Source of the DNA: [Zimmermannella] alba NBRC 15616
GTDB taxonomy: Bacteria; Actinomycetota; Actinomycetes; Actinomycetales; Microbacteriaceae
Length of the DNA stretch: 41,376 bases
Reading direction: 5' to 3'
NCBI RefSeq assembly: GCF_001570905.1
Contig: NZ_BCSO01000015.1
Coordinates: forward strand, 1-41,376
In this document: piece by piece, positions 24,520 through 32,688 of the stretch
Layout: each line of letters opens with the position of its first letter
How positions within the stretch are numbered: position 1 is the first letter of the stretch
The notes under the pieces: generated by a model
The model's input: the letters and a program-made list of their open reading frames with translations, nothing else
The model's database searches: none
What the model was told of the DNA's origin: nothing
Program-made: the position numbers and the translations under genes

Positions 24520-24556
24520 GAAGAAGGCGGGCACCCAGTGGATGCCCGCCTTCTTC
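24520..24556 (-). terminator. Terminator of the L28-L33-S14 operon
   Basis: GAAGAAGGCGGGCA and TGCCCGCCTTCTTC form a perfect 14-bp stem with a 9-nt loop. On the minus strand it is followed by GTTGTTAG. It lies 75 nt beyond the rpsN stop. Confidence 0.88.
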
Positions 24557-24565
24557 AGGGAGTGG

Positions 24566-24624
24566 GATCGAGGCAGAACCTCGATCAGTTGAGGTATGAA
24601 CCTCACGGTCGCTCGAGGCGACCG
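24566..24624 (-). other. Three tandem stem-loops in the rpsN 3' region
   Basis: Between the rpsN stop and the terminator three perfect short hairpins follow one another: CGGTCGC/GCGACCG (24606-24624), TGAGGT/ACCTCA (24590-24605) and GATCGAGG/CCTCGATC (24566-24586), with 4-5 nt loops. Together with the terminator they form a four-hairpin 3' region. They could be a processed or stabilising end, or a binding site. Confidence 0.65.
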
Positions 24625-24630
24625 AAGTGG

Positions 24631-24936
24631 TTACCAGCTCGACTTGGTGATGCCGGGGAGCTCACCGCGGTGAGCCATCTCGCGGAAGCGAACACGCGAG
24701 ACACCGAACTTGGTGAGGACGCCACGGGGGCGGCCGTCGATCGAGTCGCGGTTGCGAACGCGGACCGGCGAAGCGTTGCGGGGGAGCTTCTGAAGGGCGA
24801 CGCGAGCCTCTTCACGCGATTCGTCGGTGCCGTTCGGGTCAATGAGCTGCTTCTTCAGCTGGAGGCGACGCTCGGCGTAGCGGGCGACGATCTCCTTGCG
24901 CTCTTCGTTCTTGGCGATCTTGCTCTTCTTAGCCAT
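24631..24936 (-). CDS. rpsN: 30S ribosomal protein S14, zinc-independent type
   Basis: The 101-residue protein is the long S14 form: [58 protein letters not shown]. It contains no cysteine, unlike the 61-residue zinc-binding S14 usually found in the spc operon. In actinobacteria such Cys-free copies are often Zur-controlled and replace the zinc forms when zinc is scarce. It is the last gene of rpmB-rpmG-rpsN, 2 nt after rpmG. Confidence 0.95.
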   Translation of the reverse strand: MAKKSKIAKNEERKEIVARYAERRLQLKKQLIDPNGTDESREEARVALQKLPRNASPVRVRNRDSIDGRPRGVLTKFGVSRVRFREMAHRGELPGITKSSW

Positions 24937-24938
24937 GC

Positions 24939-25109
24939 TTAGCGCTCCTCACGGAATTCAACGTGCTTGCGGATCACCGGGTCGTACTTCTTGAGCACGA
25001 GGCGGTCAGGAGTGTTGCGACGGTTCTTCTTCGTCACGTACGTGTAGCCGGTACCCGCCGTCGAGCGGAGCTTGATGATGGGACGAACGTCCTGCGCCTT
25101 CTTCGCCAT
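24939..25109 (-). CDS. rpmG: 50S ribosomal protein L33, zinc-independent type
   Basis: The 56-residue protein ([20 protein letters not shown] ... [16 protein letters not shown]) is a complete L33 without the two CxxC pairs of the zinc form. Its ATG overlaps the TAA of rpmB by 1 nt (TAATG), and rpsN follows after 2 nt. Such tight spacing means one transcript with coupled translation. Confidence 0.95.
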   Translation of the reverse strand: MAKKAQDVRPIIKLRSTAGTGYTYVTKKNRRNTPDRLVLKKYDPVIRKHVEFREER

Positions 25110-25345
25110 TAGAGCTTGACTCCCTTCGCGATGAGCTCAGCCACGACCGACTCGATGCCACGAGCGTCGATGACCTTGATGCCCTTCGCCGAAAGGGTGA
25201 GCGTCACGTTCTTCTTGAGCGAGGGGACGTAGTACGTCTTCTTCTGGATGTTCGGGTCGAACCGACGCTTGGTGCGACGGTGCGAGTGCGAAACGTTGTG
25301 ACCGAATCCGGGCTGAGCCCCGGTCACCTGGCACACTGCGGCCAT
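25109..25345 (-). CDS. rpmB: 50S ribosomal protein L28
   Basis: The 78-residue protein reads [20 protein letters not shown] and [20 protein letters not shown]. It has only one Cys, so no complete zinc site is visible. ATG 25345 has GGAGGAATCC upstream. The leader from zur's stop side (25346-25530) is about 185 nt and can form a hairpin GTGGTCCCG/GGGGCCAC. First gene of the ribosomal-protein operon. Confidence 0.95.
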   Translation of the reverse strand: MAAVCQVTGAQPGFGHNVSHSHRRTKRRFDPNIQKKTYYVPSLKKNVTLTLSAKGIKVIDARGIESVVAELIAKGVKL

Positions 25346-25530
25346 GGATTCCTCCGTCAATACCGTGGCCCCGGACGGGACCACCCAAGATCTCTTGTCT
25401 GCAGGGACGCCGGCATCGGACCGGTACTCCCGCGACGTCGCCCCGAGGGGAACCCAGGACGCGCCAAGGATCGAGCTTACGTGACGGATTCTCTGCCACG
25501 CAAGCGGTATCGCGGATTTTCTTTGCGAGG

Positions 25531-25956
25531 CTAGTCGCGCTCCGCTGCGCAGTCGGGACACACGCCGAACACGTCGACGACGTGGCGCGGCTCAATGAAG
25601 CCGTTCTTGCGCGCAACCTCGTTCGCCCATGCTTCAACCGGCTCGGCCTGGATCTCTTCCGCGCGACCGCACATGCGGCAGATGAGGTGGTGGTGGTGTC
25701 CGTCCATTTCGCAGAGGCGGTAGAGCACCTCTTCACCCGAGTGCAGCGAGTCCGCTTCGCCCTGCTCGGCGAGCGCCGAGAGCGCGCGATAGACCGTCGC
25801 GAGGCCGATCTTCGTGCCGGAGCGTTCGATCGCGGCGTGCAGCGACTGCGCGCTCATGAAGCGTCCAGAGCTCGAGAGCGCCTCCCGCACCGCCTGCTTT
25901 TGCCAGGTCTTACGGCGAACGGGGGTCTTCTGCGTGGTTTCGGGGGTGTCAGTCAT
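25531..25956 (-). CDS. zur: Fur-family regulator, probably Zur
   Basis: The 141-residue protein has the Fur fold: [20 protein letters not shown], the recognition helix region [20 protein letters not shown], the metal site [14 protein letters not shown], and a second CxxC ([11 protein letters not shown]) that completes the structural zinc. Between znu permease genes and ribosomal-protein paralogs, zinc sensing is the likeliest role. Zn-bound Zur would repress the uptake genes and the Cys-free ribosomal proteins. ATG 25956 is set by GGAGGAT. It follows the permease gene by 59 nt. Confidence 0.88.
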   Translation of the reverse strand: MTDTPETTQKTPVRRKTWQKQAVREALSSSGRFMSAQSLHAAIERSGTKIGLATVYRALSALAEQGEADSLHSGEEVLYRLCEMDGHHHHLICRMCGRAEEIQAEPVEAWANEVARKNGFIEPRHVVDVFGVCPDCAAERD

Positions 25957-26015
25957 GGGGGATCCTCCGCCCATAGGGTACGGGGAGCGGATGACGTTTA
26001 CTGCGCAGCCGCACC

Positions 26016-26834
26016 TCACCGCGTGTGAACGAGCCGTCGCGCCGCATCCACACCGCTCGCCAGGACGTAGATGAGGGCCGCCGCGAGCGCCATGGCGCCA
26101 CCGGCTGCAACGCCCCATTCGCGTGAGACGACAAGCCCGGCAACGGCAGCGAGCACGCCGAACACGACGGCGAGGATGAGCATCCACCCCACCCGCTTCA
26201 CGAGCTTTCGCGCGGCGGCCGCCGGAGCAGCAATCATCGCGATCGCGAGGATGGAGCCGATCGCGGGCATGGCGAGCACGACCGTGAGGGTGATAAGTCC
26301 GAGCGCGAGGAGGTCCACGAGTTCTTCTGAGTATCCGGCGGCTCGGAATCCGCGCCGATCGAAGCTCGAGAAGAGCAGCTCCTTACCGAACGCGGCGTAG
26401 CAAACACCGACCGCCGCCAGCAGCACCGCGAGCGCGAGGAGGTTTTCGCGCGGGATGGCGAGGATCGACCCGGCAAGGAAGGTATCGACCTTGACCGGCA
26501 GGTTCGTGTTGAGGGAGAGGAGCACCTGCCCGAGCGCGTAGCCGAAGCTCAGCACGACACCCGCAGCGACCTGTTCGCCCTGTCGGCGGATGCTCGTCAG
26601 CCACGTCATGAGCCCAACAAGGACAAGGCCAAAGACGCCCGCGCCGATCGAGATGTTCACACCGAGGACCGCTGCCGCGACGCCACCGGGAAAGGTCGCG
26701 TGCGTGAGCGCGACCGTGTAGAACGCGCGGCGGCGTAGGAGGACGAGTACGCCGACGAGTCCGCAGAGGGCGCCGACGATGACGCCGGCGAGGACGGCGG
26801 CCCCGAAGTAGTCGAGCCCGAGCGCTTCGATCAT
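26016..26834 (-). CDS. Zinc/manganese ABC transporter permease, second
   Basis: The 272-residue protein is a ZnuB/MntB-type (ABC-3) permease with about eight helices: GALCGLVGVLVLLRRRAFYT, ALTHATFPGGVAAAVLG, and the C-terminal AMPAIGSILAIAMIAAPAAA. It probably forms the channel as a heterodimer with the upstream permease (26831-27745), whose stop it overlaps by 4 nt. Confidence 0.92.
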   Translation of the reverse strand: MIEALGLDYFGAAVLAGVIVGALCGLVGVLVLLRRRAFYTVALTHATFPGGVAAAVLGVNISIGAGVFGLVLVGLMTWLTSIRRQGEQVAAGVVLSFGYALGQVLLSLNTNLPVKVDTFLAGSILAIPRENLLALAVLLAAVGVCYAAFGKELLFSSFDRRGFRAAGYSEELVDLLALGLITLTVVLAMPAIGSILAIAMIAAPAAAARKLVKRVGWMLILAVVFGVLAAVAGLVVSREWGVAAGGAMALAAALIYVLASGVDAARRLVHTR

Positions 26835-27745
26835 GCGTCCACCTCCGCCCGCTGTTCACGTTGGCGCTCGACGCGCACCGGTGCCCGGCGCTGACGGCGA
26901 CGACGTCCATCCAGGCGATCCGCGAGGCTCCGATACGCCGCAGCGACGAGGTAGACCGCGGTGAGCGCGAGGGCGACGACCCCGGTCGGCGAGACGTTGA
27001 CGTTCTCGTGCACGGACAGCGTGTAGGCGCTCCAGAGCCCAACCATGCTCGGCACGAGCGCGGCGAGCATCGTGATGAGCGTCATGAGCCAGATGCGCCT
27101 GGTGAGGAGGCGACCTACGGCTGGCGGGATGATGAGCACGGCGAGGATGAGGAGGTTGCCGATCGCGCGGGCACCAGCCACGATGACGAGCGCGATGGCG
27201 AAGTTCAGCGCGAGTTCGAGGAGCTGCACGGAGAGTCCCGTCGCGCGGGCACCGGCTCGGTCGAACGAGAGGTAGAGCTGGCCGCGCCAGGTGAGCGCAA
27301 CCAGCAGCCCGGCGACGGCGCCGAGACCCGTCACGATCCAGAGGTCGTGCTGGTCGACGATGAGGAGCTGCCCGAAGAGCAGGTGCTCGAGCCCGCCCGT
27401 GTACTGCCTCGTGGTGGAGACGATGATGACACCGAGTGAGAAGGATGCCGAGAGCACGACCGCCGTCGCCGCGTCATCCCCGAGCCCACGTCGTGCTGCC
27501 GCCCCGAGCAGCAGTGTCGCGATGATGGCGGCGATGCCCGCGCCGAGGTAGGTGCCGTCGGACCCGGCTATCACGAAGCCGATGACGACGCCCGGGAAGA
27601 TGGCGTGCACGAGGCCGTCGCCGAGGAATTCGCGTCCGCGAAGGTTCAGCTGGACGCCCACGATACCGCCCGCGAAGGCGATGATCGCGAGCACGAGGTA
27701 CGCGTTCACCATGAACGGCGGCACGAGTTGTGCGGTGAACATCAT
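26831..27745 (-). CDS. znuB: Zinc/manganese ABC transporter permease, first
   Basis: The 304-residue ABC-3 permease has AFAGGIVGVQLNLRGREFLG, DGLVHAIFPGVVIGFVIAG, LGVIIVSTTRQYTGGLEHLL and ARAIGNLLILAVLIIPPAVG. The C-terminal 30 residues are Arg-rich and probably cytoplasmic. It overlaps the ATPase gene upstream and the second permease downstream by 4 nt each. It is thus part of one coupled unit for high-affinity metal import. Confidence 0.92.
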   Translation of the reverse strand: MMFTAQLVPPFMVNAYLVLAIIAFAGGIVGVQLNLRGREFLGDGLVHAIFPGVVIGFVIAGSDGTYLGAGIAAIIATLLLGAAARRGLGDDAATAVVLSASFSLGVIIVSTTRQYTGGLEHLLFGQLLIVDQHDLWIVTGLGAVAGLLVALTWRGQLYLSFDRAGARATGLSVQLLELALNFAIALVIVAGARAIGNLLILAVLIIPPAVGRLLTRRIWLMTLITMLAALVPSMVGLWSAYTLSVHENVNVSPTGVVALALTAVYLVAAAYRSLADRLDGRRRRQRRAPVRVERQREQRAEVDA

Positions 27746-28611
27746 TCGCCGCGTGCACCGCCCTCGAGCTCGGTGCCGCGGAATCCGGTCTCGTGGTAGT
27801 GGCCGTGGCCGGTGTTGTAGTGGCCGTGTGCTTCGTCGTCGGCGGTGGCGTGGTCGAAGGTTTCGGCGAGCGCTTCGCTCGTGAGGACGCTGTCAACGGT
27901 GCCGAACTCGATCTGGCATCGGTTGAGCAGGAGGACGTGCGTGCAGGCGGCCGTGGCGATTTCGAAGTCGTGCGTCGAGACGATGATCGAGGTCCCGGAT
28001 GCGCGAAGTTCGCCGAGGAGCTCGAGGAGCGCCTCGCGATTGCTGCGGTCGAGGCCGTTGAAGGGTTCGTCGAGCAGCAGCATGGACGGTTCGGAGACGA
28101 TCGCGCGGGCGAGCATGCCGCGCTGCTGCTGGCCGCCCGAGAGGGACCCGAAGTGTTTGCCAGCTTGTTCGGCGAGACCGACTCGTTCGAGGGCTTCGTT
28201 CACGGCGCGGCGGTCGCTGGATCCCGGCCAGCGGAGCGGGCCGAGACTCCGGTAGCGGCCCATCATGACCACTTGGCGAAGCGTCACGGGGAACTCAGGG
28301 TCGATGTCGTCGCTCTGCGGCATGTAGCCGATGCGGCGGCTCGCCTTGCGGGGCGGTTGGCCGAGCACGCTGAGGTTGCCGGAGACGGTGGGGATGAGCC
28401 CGAGCACGCCCTTCAGGAAGGTGGACTTGCCAGCGCCGTTCGGGCCGATGAGGGCGAGCGCTTCACCCTCGTGCAGTTCGAGGTTCACTTCGGCGAGAGC
28501 GATGTTTCGGCTGTCGTAGGCGAAACTTGCGCGCTCGGCGCTGAGGTGAACGGGGGCTGCGCCGAGTTCGATGAGCCCCGTGGTGGGTGCGGCTTCGTCG
28601 GCGGTGGTCAT
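27742..28611 (-). CDS. znuC: Zinc/manganese ABC transporter ATP-binding protein
   Basis: The 289-residue ATPase has Walker A ALIGPNGAGKSTFLKG, Q-loop IGYMPQSDDIDPEFP, signature SLSGGQQQRGMLARAI, Walker B MLLLDEPFNGLD and the switch His in IIVSTHDFE. The C-terminus is His-rich (GHYNTGHGHYHETGF), suggesting metal binding. ATG 28611 follows AAAGGA; the frame is open to 28686 but crosses a hairpin. It energises the two permeases. Confidence 0.93.
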   Translation of the reverse strand: MTTADEAAPTTGLIELGAAPVHLSAERASFAYDSRNIALAEVNLELHEGEALALIGPNGAGKSTFLKGVLGLIPTVSGNLSVLGQPPRKASRRIGYMPQSDDIDPEFPVTLRQVVMMGRYRSLGPLRWPGSSDRRAVNEALERVGLAEQAGKHFGSLSGGQQQRGMLARAIVSEPSMLLLDEPFNGLDRSNREALLELLGELRASGTSIIVSTHDFEIATAACTHVLLLNRCQIEFGTVDSVLTSEALAETFDHATADDEAHGHYNTGHGHYHETGFRGTELEGGARGE

Positions 28612-28652
28612 TGGGGTCCTTTGCAGGCTCTGGGATGGGGTCAAGAACACGC

Positions 28653-28683
28653 ACGTCCCCGACGCACTCGGCGCCGGGGACGT
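28653..28683 (-). terminator. Hairpin between znuA and znuC
   Basis: ACGTCCCCG and CGGGGACGT form a 9-bp perfect stem in the 102-nt gap between the znuA stop and the znuC start. The downstream minus-strand sequence (TGTTCTTGAC) is not a strong T tract. It may be a partial terminator that gives more znuA than transporter mRNA, as is common for binding-protein genes. Confidence 0.5.
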
Positions 28684-28713
28684 CACGTGTCTCTGGGAGC
28701 TTAGGCGGTGTGC

Positions 28714-29988
28714 CTAGGAGCGAAGCTCTGCGGGTGCTTCACTGGCGGTCTGACCCCAGCTCTCCATGAGCTTCGTGGTGTTGTGGATCTGCGCGCCGAG
28801 GTAGGTGCCTTCGGGGGTGCCTTCGTCACCGAGTGCGTCGGTGTAGAGGGCGTCTTTGCCGGAGAAGACCTTGGCGCCGGTCTCCTGCGCGATCGTGTTG
28901 GCGGTGTCGGCAGGCAACTGCGTCTCGGTGAAGATCGCCTTGACGTTGTTGTCCTTGATGTTCTTGACGAGCTCGTCGATCTGCTGGGCGCTCGGCTCGG
29001 CCGCGTCGTCCCAGCTCGGGATGATCGAGCCGATGTGGGTGATGTGGAACTGCTGGTTGAAGTAGTCCATCGCGTCGTGGCTCGTGACGAGCGTGCGCTC
29101 AGCCTCGGGGACCTTGTCGACGTTCTCCTGGATCCACGTCGTGAGCTGCTCGAGCTTGCCGAGGTAGCCCTGACCGTTGGCGCGAATGGCCTCGGCGTCC
29201 TTGGTGTCGACGGCGGCGAGGCCTTCGGTGATGTTCGTCACCATGGTCTCGGCACCCTTCGGGGCTGCCCAGAGGTGCGGGTTCGGGCCGTCGTGGTGGT
29301 GGTGTCCGTCGTGGTCGTGGCCTTCTTCGGCGGCGTGGTCGTGACCATCAGCGGGAGCCTCGGATGCAGCGGCTTCACCTTCGTGCGCGTGCGCGTCGCC
29401 TTCAGCAGCGTGGTCGTGGGCGTCAGCGGGGGCTTCGGATGCGGCCGCCTCGCCCTCGTGAGCGTGGTTGTGGCCAGCTTCGTCCTCGTGGGCGTGTGCG
29501 TCTTCGCTCTCGTGGGCGTGCTCGTCGGCTGCGGCCGTTTCGCTCGCGGTGGCCTCACCTTCGGCGGCGTGGTCGTGGCCCTCGTGCATCGATTCGGGGT
29601 CAAAACCCTCCGAGGAGTCGATGCGCTGGCCCGCAAAGCCGGACGAGGTGATGGCGTCGTCGAGCCAGCTTTCGAGTTGCATGCCCGATTCGATGACGAC
29701 GTCGGCCTTCGCGAGGGCAGTGAGGTCGGCAGCGGTCGGCTCGAAGGAGTGCGCGCTTTCGCCGGCGCTCAAGAGCGGCGTGATCTCGACCTGCGTGCCT
29801 GCCGCGTCAAGCCCAGCGGTGACAGCCTTCGCGAAGTCGGTGACCTGCGTGGTCGTCGTGACGATCTGGAGACCGTCTTCAAGGTTGACGGTGCCCGCCT
29901 GCGGGGTGGCCTGCTGGCAGGCGCTCAGCGAGAGGCTGGCGAGGGCTGCCGCGCCAGCGGCTGCAGCGATGCGAAAACTCGTGCGCAT
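28714..29988 (-). CDS. znuA: Zinc ABC transporter substrate-binding lipoprotein with His-rich loop
   Basis: The 424-residue protein starts MRTSFRIAAAAGAAALASLS, with lipobox LSAC (Cys24). It has the cluster A-I fold: SAHSFEPTAADLTALAKAD with the first metal His, NPHLWAAPKGAE with the second, LVTSHDAMDYFNQQF with the third, and IFTETQLPADTA with the acidic ligand. Between them lies an unusually long acidic, His-rich loop (about residues 135-233) with two 25-residue tandem repeats. Such loops are typical of zinc-binding ZnuA. ATG 29988 is favoured by AAGGA. It heads the znu genes, and a candidate Zur box lies about 100 nt upstream. Confidence 0.93.
   Translation of the reverse strand: MRTSFRIAAAAGAAALASLSLSACQQATPQAGTVNLEDGLQIVTTTTQVTDFAKAVTAGLDAAGTQVEITPLLSAGESAHSFEPTAADLTALAKADVVIESGMQLESWLDDAITSSGFAGQRIDSSEGFDPESMHEGHDHAAEGEATASETAAADEHAHESEDAHAHEDEAGHNHAHEGEAAASEAPADAHDHAAEGDAHAHEGEAAASEAPADGHDHAAEEGHDHDGHHHHDGPNPHLWAAPKGAETMVTNITEGLAAVDTKDAEAIRANGQGYLGKLEQLTTWIQENVDKVPEAERTLVTSHDAMDYFNQQFHITHIGSIIPSWDDAAEPSAQQIDELVKNIKDNNVKAIFTETQLPADTANTIAQETGAKVFSGKDALYTDALGDEGTPEGTYLGAQIHNTTKLMESWGQTASEAPAELRS
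29317..29466 (-). repeat. Tandem coding repeat in znuA His-rich loop
   Basis: Two 25-codon units encode HAHEGEAAASEAPAD followed by A/G-HDHAAE. The copies differ by only a few substitutions, so the loop grew by recent duplication of 75 bp. An adjoining degenerate third segment (EHAHESEDAHAHEDEAGHNH) has similar composition. Confidence 0.75.
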
Positions 29989-30088
29989 TCGTGAATGGTC
30001 CTTCAAAGCTCGGCACGTACGTTTCGCCGTCGAGCTGCCGACAGGACTCGGCGACGTCAAGGGGATGCAGGAAAGGGTAGCACCCTAT

Positions 30089-30103
30089 TGCAAACGATAT
30101 TCA
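30089..30103. promoter_or_regulatory. Candidate Zur box upstream of znuA
   Basis: TGCAAACGATATTCA matches the actinobacterial Zur consensus TGAAAATnATTTTCA at 11 of 14 positions. It lies about 100 nt upstream of znuA in an AT-rich stretch that probably contains the promoter. The symmetry is only partial. No equal match is visible upstream of rpmB. Confidence 0.45.
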
Positions 30104-30118
30104 TACATCGTGTGAATA

Positions 30119-30141
30119 AGGGGCCCGGACCAGGGGCCTCT
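30119..30141 (-). terminator. Weak hairpin after the E2 gene
   Basis: AGGGGCC and GGCCTCT pair at 6 of 7 positions, about 40 nt beyond the E2 stop. On the minus strand TTATTC follows. It could end the dehydrogenase operon before the znuA promoter, but it is weak. Confidence 0.35.
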
Positions 30142-30182
30142 CATCCACGCTGCCGATGCACGAGCCGAGCTCAATGCCGTGA

Positions 30183-31697
30183 CTAGTCGAGCAGCATGGC
30201 GGGCTCTTCGACGATTTGCGCCACGTCGGCGAGGAATCGGCTCGCGACATCCCCGTCGACGAGTCGGTGGTCGAAGCTCGCGGTAAGGGTCGTGACCTTC
30301 CGCACGCGGAGTTCGCCGTCGACGACCCACGGCTTGTCCTTGATGGTGCCGAGGGCGAGGATGCCGACTTCGCCGGGGTTCAGGATGGGTGTGCCGGAGT
30401 CCATCCCGAAAACGCCGATGTTGGTGATCGTGAACGTGCCGCCCTGCTGTTCGGCAGGCTGAGTCTTGCCGTCGCGGGCGCGGAGGGTGAGTTCGGCGAT
30501 CGCTTCCGCAAGCTCCTTGAGCCCCATCTCGTGGGCGTCCTTGATGTTTGGGACGAGGAGCCCGCGCGGGGTGGCTGCGGCAATGCCGAGGTTGACGTAG
30601 CGCTTGAGCGTGTAGGCCTCGTCGCTCCAGGATGCGTTCACGGTGGGGTTTCGGCGGAGGGCCCACATGACGGCCTTCGCGACGATGAGGAGCGGTGACA
30701 CCTTCACGCCCGCGAAGTCGGGCGACTCCTTGAGGCGCTTCACGAACTCCATCGTGCGGGTCGCGTCCACGTCCACGAAAAGCGTCACGTGTGGCGCGGT
30801 GAACATGGACGACACCATGGCGTTCGCGATGGCCTTGCGGACGCCCCGCACCGGGATGACCTCTTCACGCGCGGCCTCCGGTTCGGGCGCAGGGGTTTCG
30901 AGGTTCTTGAAGACACTTGCCTGCTTCGCGTGACGGAGGACATCGTCGCGCGTCGTTTCACCGGCGAGGCCGGTCGCCTCCACGTCCGAGAGGTCGACGC
31001 CGAGGTCGCGGGCGAGCTTTCGGATGGGTGGCTTCGCAATGATCGGGAAGGCTTTGGCTGCGGGGGTCAGGCGGCCGAGGTTGCCAGGGGCGAGGTTTCG
31101 ACGCTGCCGGGAGGCGCTGAGCTGATCGGCCGGCGCATTGAGTGCGTTCCGCTTGGCCGCCTGCGAGCCGAGCCCCTGCGCATTCCCGCCGAGCCCGCCC
31201 GGCGAGCGACCGCTGCTGCGCGCGCGACGCCGGGAACGGGGTGCGGCTTGCGTGCCGTATCCAACGAGGACGGAGCCGGAGCCCTCGTCACTCGCAGGCT
31301 CCGGCGCGGGGGCCGGGGCTGCGGCCGACACGGCCGCTTCGGATGTGACCGGTTCCGAGTCCGTGGCACCGGACGTCTCGGTGTCGGACGCACTGCCGTC
31401 GCACGCCGCGTCGCAGGCGACCGGGACGGGTGCCCCCTCCCCCGCCTGAGCATCGGCATTCACACTCATGACAAGGATGACGGTGCCGACATCGACCGTC
31501 TCGCCCTCACTCACGCGAAGCTCTCGCACGGTACCCGCGACAGGGCTCGGCAGCTCGACGAGCGACTTTGCCGTTTCGATTTCGACGAGGGTCTGGTTGT
31601 GTTCGACCGTGTCGCCGACGGCGACGTGCCACTGCACGATGGCAGCTTCGGTGAGGCCCTCACCGACGTCGGGCAGCGCAAACTCGTGGACGCTCAT
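30183..31697 (-). CDS. 2-oxoacid dehydrogenase E2 (dihydrolipoamide acyltransferase)
   Basis: The 504-residue protein has one lipoyl domain (1-77, lipoyl Lys44 in [10 protein letters not shown]), a long Ala/Pro/Ser linker with a basic patch ([14 protein letters not shown]), a peripheral-subunit-binding domain ([20 protein letters not shown]), and the catalytic domain ending with [17 protein letters not shown], which has the active-site HxxxDG. It transfers the acyl group from E1 to CoA. The single lipoyl domain and E1alpha/E1beta neighbours fit the branched-chain type. It starts at ATG 31697, 10 nt after E1beta. No E3 gene follows, so lipoamide dehydrogenase must be elsewhere. Confidence 0.92.
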   Translation of the reverse strand: MSVHEFALPDVGEGLTEAAIVQWHVAVGDTVEHNQTLVEIETAKSLVELPSPVAGTVRELRVSEGETVDVGTVILVMSVNADAQAGEGAPVPVACDAACDGSASDTETSGATDSEPVTSEAAVSAAAPAPAPEPASDEGSGSVLVGYGTQAAPRSRRRARSSGRSPGGLGGNAQGLGSQAAKRNALNAPADQLSASRQRRNLAPGNLGRLTPAAKAFPIIAKPPIRKLARDLGVDLSDVEATGLAGETTRDDVLRHAKQASVFKNLETPAPEPEAAREEVIPVRGVRKAIANAMVSSMFTAPHVTLFVDVDATRTMEFVKRLKESPDFAGVKVSPLLIVAKAVMWALRRNPTVNASWSDEAYTLKRYVNLGIAAATPRGLLVPNIKDAHEMGLKELAEAIAELTLRARDGKTQPAEQQGGTFTITNIGVFGMDSGTPILNPGEVGILALGTIKDKPWVVDGELRVRKVTTLTASFDHRLVDGDVASRFLADVAQIVEEPAMLLD

Positions 31698-31707
31698 GGC
31701 TCTCCGA

Positions 31708-32688
31708 TCAGTATTCGAGGGTGCGGTCGACGGCTTCGAGCACACGGTCGACATCGGGCAGGAAGGCGGATTCGAGGGCGGCCGGCGGGAACGGCACGTC
31801 GAATCCGGAGACGCGCAGCGGCGGCGCTTCGAGCGAGTAGAAGGCGCGCTCGGTGATCATGGCGACAAGCTCAGAGCCCACGCTGAAGGATCCGCTTGCT
31901 TCTTGGGCAATGACGACGCGGCCGGTCTTCCGCACCGAATCAAGCACGGGCTCGAGATCGAGGGGCGAGAGCGATCGGAGGTCGATGACTTCGGCGCTCA
32001 CGCCTTCTTCCCGCGCCAATTCCGCAGCCTGGAGGAGCGTCGTCACCATGGCGCCGTGACCGACGAGGGTGACGTCGCTACCTTCACGGGCACGGCGGGA
32101 TGCGTGAAGCGGTTCGCTCGGGGCGGCATCCTGCACCTCGCCCTTGTGCCAGTAGCGGCTCTTCGGCTCGAGGAAAAGGATCGGGTCGTCCGAGGTGATC
32201 GCCTGACGCAGCATCCAATACGCGTCGTTCGGGGTCGAGGGCGAGACGAGGCGAAGGCCGGGCGTGTGCGCGAAGTAGGCTTCGGGGCTTTCTTGGTGGT
32301 GTTCGACCGCGCCGATGTGCCCGCCGTAGGGCACGCGGATGACGATGGGGAGCTTCACGGCTCCAGCAGTGCGGTTGTGGAGCTTCGCGAGCTGGGTCGT
32401 GATCTGGTTGAAGGCGGGGAAGATGAAGCCGTCGAATTGGATTTCGCAGACAGGTCGGAATCCACGCATGGCCAGGCCGATGGCAGTGCCGATGATGCCT
32501 GCTTCGGCGAGCGGGGTGTCGAGCACGCGGCTCTCGCCGAATTCGCGCTTGAGGCCTTCGGTGACGCGGAAGACGCCGCCGAGTTCGCCCACGTCTTCGC
32601 CCATGAGCGTGACCTTCGCGTCGTCGCGCATGGCGTCGGCAAGGGCACGGTTGAGGGCCTTCGCCATGGGGAGCTGTTCGCGGCTCAT
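31708..32688 (-). CDS. 2-oxoacid dehydrogenase E1 beta subunit
   Basis: The 326-residue protein has the transketolase-like pattern: [77 protein letters not shown], then the C-terminal domain [20 protein letters not shown]. It pairs with E1alpha to bind thiamine diphosphate and decarboxylate a branched-chain 2-oxoacid. Its ATG overlaps the E1alpha stop by 4 nt, giving equimolar synthesis. Confidence 0.93.
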   Translation of the reverse strand: MSREQLPMAKALNRALADAMRDDAKVTLMGEDVGELGGVFRVTEGLKREFGESRVLDTPLAEAGIIGTAIGLAMRGFRPVCEIQFDGFIFPAFNQITTQLAKLHNRTAGAVKLPIVIRVPYGGHIGAVEHHQESPEAYFAHTPGLRLVSPSTPNDAYWMLRQAITSDDPILFLEPKSRYWHKGEVQDAAPSEPLHASRRAREGSDVTLVGHGAMVTTLLQAAELAREEGVSAEVIDLRSLSPLDLEPVLDSVRKTGRVVIAQEASGSFSVGSELVAMITERAFYSLEAPPLRVSGFDVPFPPAALESAFLPDVDRVLEAVDRTLEY

